A stretch of 64,000 nucleotides of DNA, taken from Gemmatimonadaceae bacterium (GTDB lineage: Bacteria; Gemmatimonadota; Gemmatimonadetes; Gemmatimonadales; Gemmatimonadaceae). The notes under the pieces were generated by a model, which did no database searches, had not been told where the DNA came from, and worked only from the letters and a program-made list of their open reading frames with translations. Both the position numbers and the translations under genes were made by a program. Positions 60,552 through 64,000 of the stretch are shown here, one piece after another. The stretch's first letter is position 1. Every line of letters begins with the position of its first letter. Location: the NCBI GenBank assembly GCA_019186945.1, contig JABAQJ010000002.1:647897-711896 (forward strand), given 5' to 3'.

Positions 60552-61316
60552 TCAGGCCTGCTTGTCCTTGAAGGAGAAACTCGTAAACAGAGAGAAGGTC
60601 AGCGTGTGGTTGTCCTCGAGCCGCCGTCCGTCGGACTTGAGCGACAACTGCTCGAGATAGCCCGCCTCCAGGCGAAGGGACTTGCCGACACGGTACCCGA
60701 AGGAGATCGCGGCGCGATTCTGGTCGAAGATATTGTATTGCACGTTCGATCCGAACGCGATCAGCAGTTCATTAGCGCCGCTGACATACCACTCGCCGTC
60801 GTCGAGCGTCGCCCCCTCCAGGGGCACGGTGGCCCGTATCTGGTACCGGAACCTGTTCACGCGCACCCAGTCCGAGACCGCATCGTCGGGCAGTTCCTTC
60901 TTCCCCTGCCAGCGCTGTTCGACGCGATATCGATGTGAGAGCCCGACGCGACCCACGCTGTGTGTCAGCTGCAACTGCTCCCACAGGCGGCGTTCCGGCG
61001 TCCGATAGGCAATCGGCATTTCACCGTACGGCCACGTCTCGGATCGGCTGACGCCAACGGCGATCTTCACGGCTGGCGTGATCTCGTAGGTGATGCCACC
61101 GCGAGCGAACGCGGCGTACATCTCGCGAACCGGACCCGATCGACGGATGGATACGTCGTATATCGCACCCCACCGTCCGGCGGTCTCCAGCTCCCCGTAG
61201 TACGTGAACCAGGCATTGAAGTTGTCTGCCGTCCGCCGCAATTGGGCATGCGCTGGTGCGGCGGCGAACGCGCTGGCGAGCAGCAGGCTGGTCAGGCGGC
61301 GAAGCTGCACGAGCAT
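60552..61316 (-). CDS. DUF2490-like outer-membrane protein
   Basis: 254 residues from ATG 61316; GTG at 61310 sits at a better distance from GGGAG and may be the real start. Signal peptide (LTSLLLASAFAAAPAHAQ). Mature: NFNAWFTYYGELETAGRWGA, then RPVREMYAAFARGGITYEI-type strands, RRLWEQLQLTHSVGRVGLSH, YRVEQRW, RVNRFRYQIRATVPL, ISFGYRVGKSLRLEAGYLEQ and a C-terminal FSLFTSFSF. This alternating pattern with Trp/Arg markers matches DUF2490 barrels. Cotranscribed with the M28 peptidase (one-base spacing). Confidence 0.77.
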   Translation of the reverse strand: MLVQLRRLTSLLLASAFAAAPAHAQLRRTADNFNAWFTYYGELETAGRWGAIYDVSIRRSGPVREMYAAFARGGITYEITPAVKIAVGVSRSETWPYGEMPIAYRTPERRLWEQLQLTHSVGRVGLSHRYRVEQRWQGKKELPDDAVSDWVRVNRFRYQIRATVPLEGATLDDGEWYVSGANELLIAFGSNVQYNIFDQNRAAISFGYRVGKSLRLEAGYLEQLSLKSDGRRLEDNHTLTFSLFTSFSFKDKQA

Positions 61317-61459
61317 TCTCCCGATGTGACGTGAGTGTAATTGACGGCGCCCCGGCTCACGCCACGATCGCCCCTCCTGCCGGCGCGGCGCGCACCGCAT
61401 AATCTGGCACGCCGCGACGAAGCGCGGCACCGGTCTTCACCCTCCGTTCGAGCCACCCC

Positions 61460-62263
61460 ATGCTCGTTCCCGTCGATCCCCGAAAGCCGCTCTCCCTCAC
61501 AGATGCCGACGCGCGGCCACCCAGGTTCACGCCGAAGGGCGATGAACTCCACGAACGACTCGATCGCGCCGTCTCCGAACTGGGCGATCTGCAGGAAGTG
61601 ATCTACGCCGATCGTCGCTTCGCGATCCTGGTGATTCTCCAGGGCCGCGATGCATCGGGAAAGGACGGCACCATCAAGCACGTCTTCAACGCCTGCAACC
61701 CGCAGGGATGTCGCGTGAAGAGCTTCAAGGCTCCGACAGCCGAAGAGCTGTCGCACGACTATCTGTGGCGCGTGCATCACGCGATTCCTGAGCGGGGCAT
61801 GATCGGCATCTTCAATCGCTCGCACTACGAAGACGTGATCGTCACCCGTGTGAAAGGGCTTGTGCCACGAAAGATCTGGGAGGCTCGCTACGAACAGATC
61901 AACGCGTTCGAGCGGCACCTGACGGAGAACAGCGTGGTGATCCTTAAGTTCTTCCTGCACGTCTCGCGGGACGAGCAGGCCGAGCAGTTGCGCGAGCGGC
62001 TGACGGACCCGACCAAGAACTGGAAGTTTCGCGCTGGCGACCTGGAGGATCGCAAGTTGTGGAAGGACTACACCGTCGCGTACCGGGACGCACTGAGGAA
62101 GTGCAGCACGCGCTGGGCACCCTGGTACGTGGTCCCCGCCGACCACAATCCCACGCGCAACCTGCTGGTCACCGAAACGATCAACGCCCGACTGCGGAAG
62201 TTGAAGCTGCACTACCCGCGCGCTGCCCAGGAGGTCCTGGACCTGGTGCATACGATCCGGTAG
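61460..62263 (+). CDS. ppk2: Polyphosphate kinase 2 (PPK2)
   Basis: 267 residues from ATG 61460. Transfers phosphate between polyphosphate and nucleotides. Walker A GRDASGKDG at 62-70, the lid region with arginines after FKAPTAEELSHDYLWR, and Walker B IFNRSHYEDV near 122; the tail has WKFRAGDLEDRKLWKDYTVA and PWYVVPADHNPTRNLLVTET. The one-domain, short form resembles class III/I enzymes that can phosphorylate both AMP and ADP. No PPK1 in the window. Divergent from the DUF2490 gene. Confidence 0.93.
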   Translation: MLVPVDPRKPLSLTDADARPPRFTPKGDELHERLDRAVSELGDLQEVIYADRRFAILVILQGRDASGKDGTIKHVFNACNPQGCRVKSFKAPTAEELSHDYLWRVHHAIPERGMIGIFNRSHYEDVIVTRVKGLVPRKIWEARYEQINAFERHLTENSVVILKFFLHVSRDEQAEQLRERLTDPTKNWKFRAGDLEDRKLWKDYTVAYRDALRKCSTRWAPWYVVPADHNPTRNLLVTETINARLRKLKLHYPRAAQEVLDLVHTIR

Positions 62264-62364
62264 TCGATTCCGGCGCCACCGCCACGACTCGACGAGGCAA
62301 CGCGCCGGCGAGCGGGCAATGGTCCGCGCAAGGCGTGCCGCGTGACTCCGGATACTCGTCCTGC

Positions 62365-64000
62365 ATGGAGGCTTCGTCACGACTCCTGCTCGCGCTTTCA
62401 ATGCCGCTCGTCCGCGCCCTTGCCGCCGTCCTGCTCGCCCTGCCCGCCGTCGGCGGCCGGGCCCAGGCGCCGAGTGCACCGTCGGGCGCCCGGTTCGGGA
62501 TCGGCGACAGCCGGGACCGCGTGCGCGCTATCCAGGGTCGGCCCCTGGTCATCGAGCGCCTTGCCTCGCTGGGCAGCGAGACGTGGAGTTGGCGATCGGC
62601 GACCGTTCGTTTCGCTCCGGAGAGCGGCATAGTGATTGGGTGGCACGACTCTCAGCGCGAACTCAAGGTTCGTGCACGGTCTGGCGGCGTTCCTACCGCC
62701 AACAGGCAACTCGCACTGGGAAGCTCCGCCGCCGACGTCCTGCGATTGCTGGGACAGCCGGTCGCTGCTGCCCTGTCCGGCGACCGCGAGATCTGGAGCT
62801 ACTTCGGTGCCCGGGCGACGATCGCGATCGACAGCTCACGGCGGACAGTCGTCGCGTGGCGGGATCCCGACAGGCACATGCCGGCGGTGGAGTCCGATCG
62901 CGACGCCGCGGAACGCGCGCCGCTGACAGGCCGCGACGATCGGCAGCGGACACCGCGCGGAGTTCCGGTCCTCGATATCGCCGTGGCCCTTCGCGACACT
63001 GCCGCTGCCACGCGAGCCGCCGGAGCGTTAAACGTGTTGCTGCTGACGATAACCAACCGCGGCGACGGCTCGGCGCTCACCGTGGTGCCCTATGCCCTCG
63101 TTTCACCCGTCGGTGGCGCTGGCGCCCACGCGATCCGGACGGCGCCGATCGCCAGCATCCTTCCCGGTCAATCCGTGACGCGCGAGGCAGAGATCCGGTT
63201 TCCCGCCTCTCTGTCGAGCGACAGGGTCGTACTGCGGGCCGGCGCCAACGAGCAGAACGGATATGGCGTTGCACCCGAAGTGCGCATCGAACTGCCAGTC
63301 GTACCCTCGCATGCGCCACGACTGGTTGCGATCGGCATAGAGCAGGACGACCAGTCCGGAGACGGTCGCGTGTCGCCACGCGAAGCAGTCGACCTGCGCG
63401 TGCGACTCGTGAACGTCGGCGCCGGCGATCTCTCCGGAGCCAGCGCACTGCTCTCGTTAGGTCGCGACGTGTTTGCCGCCGCCGGCACGCCATCGCGGCT
63501 CGAACTCCCGCGCATGCGGCCCGGCGACTCCGCGGACGTCAATTTCTCCGTGTACACGAATGCGCGGGCCGAATCGGTCAGCGTGCGTGTGCGCATAAAC
63601 GATGCGGCGGGCCGTGAAGTCCTGGGCGTCGGCGTCCCGTTGCGCCTCACGGGAAGGACGGCCCCGACGGGCGACGTGCGCACCCCGACCGGTCGCGCAC
63701 CGGCTGACAGCGACGAAGTGGACGCACCGTTCCGAAGCCGCGCTCCGATCAATCCGGATGCCGTCGCCGTCGTCTTCGGCGTCGACTATTACCGATCGCT
63801 GCCTAGGGCCAGGTTCGCCGCCCGCGACGCGGCAACGATGCGGCAATACGTGACTGGCGTCTTCGGTGTGCCGAACGACGGCGATCACCTCCTGCTGCGA
63901 ATGGACGGCGACGCGACGCTGGGCGAGTTCCGCCGAGTGTTCGGTGAGGCCGGGTGGCTGACCCGACGCGTCCGGCCGCAGAGCGACGTCATCGTGTACT
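62365..64000 (+). CDS. Secreted caspase-like (peptidase C14) protein, cut by window edge
   Basis: I translated 545 codons from ATG 62365 (alternative ATG 62401) with no stop to the window end. Signal peptide around LVRALAAVLLALPAVGGRAQ. Two tandem SmpA/OmlA-like modules: one with FGIGDSRDRVRAIQGRPLVI and ETWSWRSATVRFAPESGIVIGW (split here), one with LALGSSAADVLRLLGQPVAA and EIWSYFGARATIAID. Two CARDB/Ig-like domains follow (LNVLLLTITNRGDGSALTVV; VDLRVRLVNVGAGDLSGASA). The last 80 residues open a caspase fold: DAVAVVFGVDYYRSLPRARF, AARDAATMRQYVTGVFGVPN, ending SDVIVYY. The usual SGHG catalytic histidine would come next, outside the window. Confidence 0.84.
   Translation, partial: MEASSRLLLALSMPLVRALAAVLLALPAVGGRAQAPSAPSGARFGIGDSRDRVRAIQGRPLVIERLASLGSETWSWRSATVRFAPESGIVIGWHDSQRELKVRARSGGVPTANRQLALGSSAADVLRLLGQPVAAALSGDREIWSYFGARATIAIDSSRRTVVAWRDPDRHMPAVESDRDAAERAPLTGRDDRQRTPRGVPVLDIAVALRDTAAATRAAGALNVLLLTITNRGDGSALTVVPYALVSPVGGAGAHAIRTAPIASILPGQSVTREAEIRFPASLSSDRVVLRAGANEQNGYGVAPEVRIELPVVPSHAPRLVAIGIEQDDQSGDGRVSPREAVDLRVRLVNVGAGDLSGASALLSLGRDVFAAAGTPSRLELPRMRPGDSADVNFSVYTNARAESVSVRVRINDAAGREVLGVGVPLRLTGRTAPTGDVRTPTGRAPADSDEVDAPFRSRAPINPDAVAVVFGVDYYRSLPRARFAARDAATMRQYVTGVFGVPNDGDHLLLRMDGDATLGEFRRVFGEAGWLTRRVRPQSDVIVY

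Noticed and set aside
62583-63617. 344-codon Arg-rich plus-strand frame
   Set aside because: It lies inside the caspase-like gene in another frame and has shadow composition; the caspase-like frame is longer, open to the edge and has a signal peptide.
1-64000. tRNA, rRNA, insertion sequence, prophage or integrase genes
   Set aside because: None recognised; the only tyrosine recombinase is housekeeping XerC in its conserved neighbourhood.

Overview
The window is high-GC, densely coded DNA from a Gram-negative bacterium. It has an outer membrane (type IV pilus secretin, several outer-membrane barrels), many exported proteins, several Tat signals and many hybrid histidine kinases. The gene mix suggests Gemmatimonadota: peptidase-MA/TolB/D15 fusions, a DUF4953-type metzincin, a pilMNOPQ operon next to shikimate genes, and a topA-trmFO-xerC-hslVU cluster. 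This placement is inferred from gene content. No rRNA, tRNA, CRISPR array, insertion sequence or integrase was recognised.

Layout. The left edge (1-454, minus) is the N-terminal part of a bacterial eRF1-like (baeRF) protein. Divergent from it is a two-gene operon for aromatic amino-acid breakdown, tryptophanase then tyrosine phenol-lyase (722-3591); the second gene runs into a REP-like palindrome. A conserved hypothetical gene follows. From 4286 to 33093 everything is on the minus strand. Read in the direction of transcription: pilS-pilR; two tandem GT-C membrane glycosyltransferases; a DPM1-like GT2; major pilin pilA between hairpins; three minor-pilin-like genes; pilM-N-O-P-Q; a large lipoprotein; aroC; aroK; a short Smg homologue; topA; trmFO; xerC; a small membrane protein; hslV; hslU; and a Tat-exported metallophosphoesterase. 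Most junctions overlap by 1-4 bases, so translation is probably coupled.

From 33 to 46 kb: arfB and a fatty-acid desaturase converge on a shared terminator. Then come a metallopeptidase/beta-propeller/outer-membrane-barrel fusion, a TldE/TldD pair in which only TldD carries a Tat signal, and a degenerate GIY-YIG protein. Next is a broken FAD monooxygenase lying between two REP-like clusters, a PH-like protein, and a hybrid kinase with an XylR_N/V4R sensor typical of aromatic-compound regulators.

From 46 to 64 kb: outer-membrane and peptidase genes, a PLP dehydratase, an ECF sigma/anti-sigma pair, a PAS hybrid kinase, and Hsp15. A run of envelope genes follows: Tat-signal alanine-racemase-like enzyme, C-type-lectin-like secreted protein, LysM/PH-like membrane protein, Spy-like protein, a 55-residue membrane protein, thioredoxin-like, M28 peptidase and a DUF2490-like protein. 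The right edge has PPK2 and a secreted caspase-like protein cut off just before its catalytic histidine.

The best leads are the truncated caspase-like gene and the baeRF gene at the two edges, the exported TldD and racemase, the REP-like family that invaded tpl and flanks a pseudogene, and a pilus locus apparently coupled to its own glycosylation genes.
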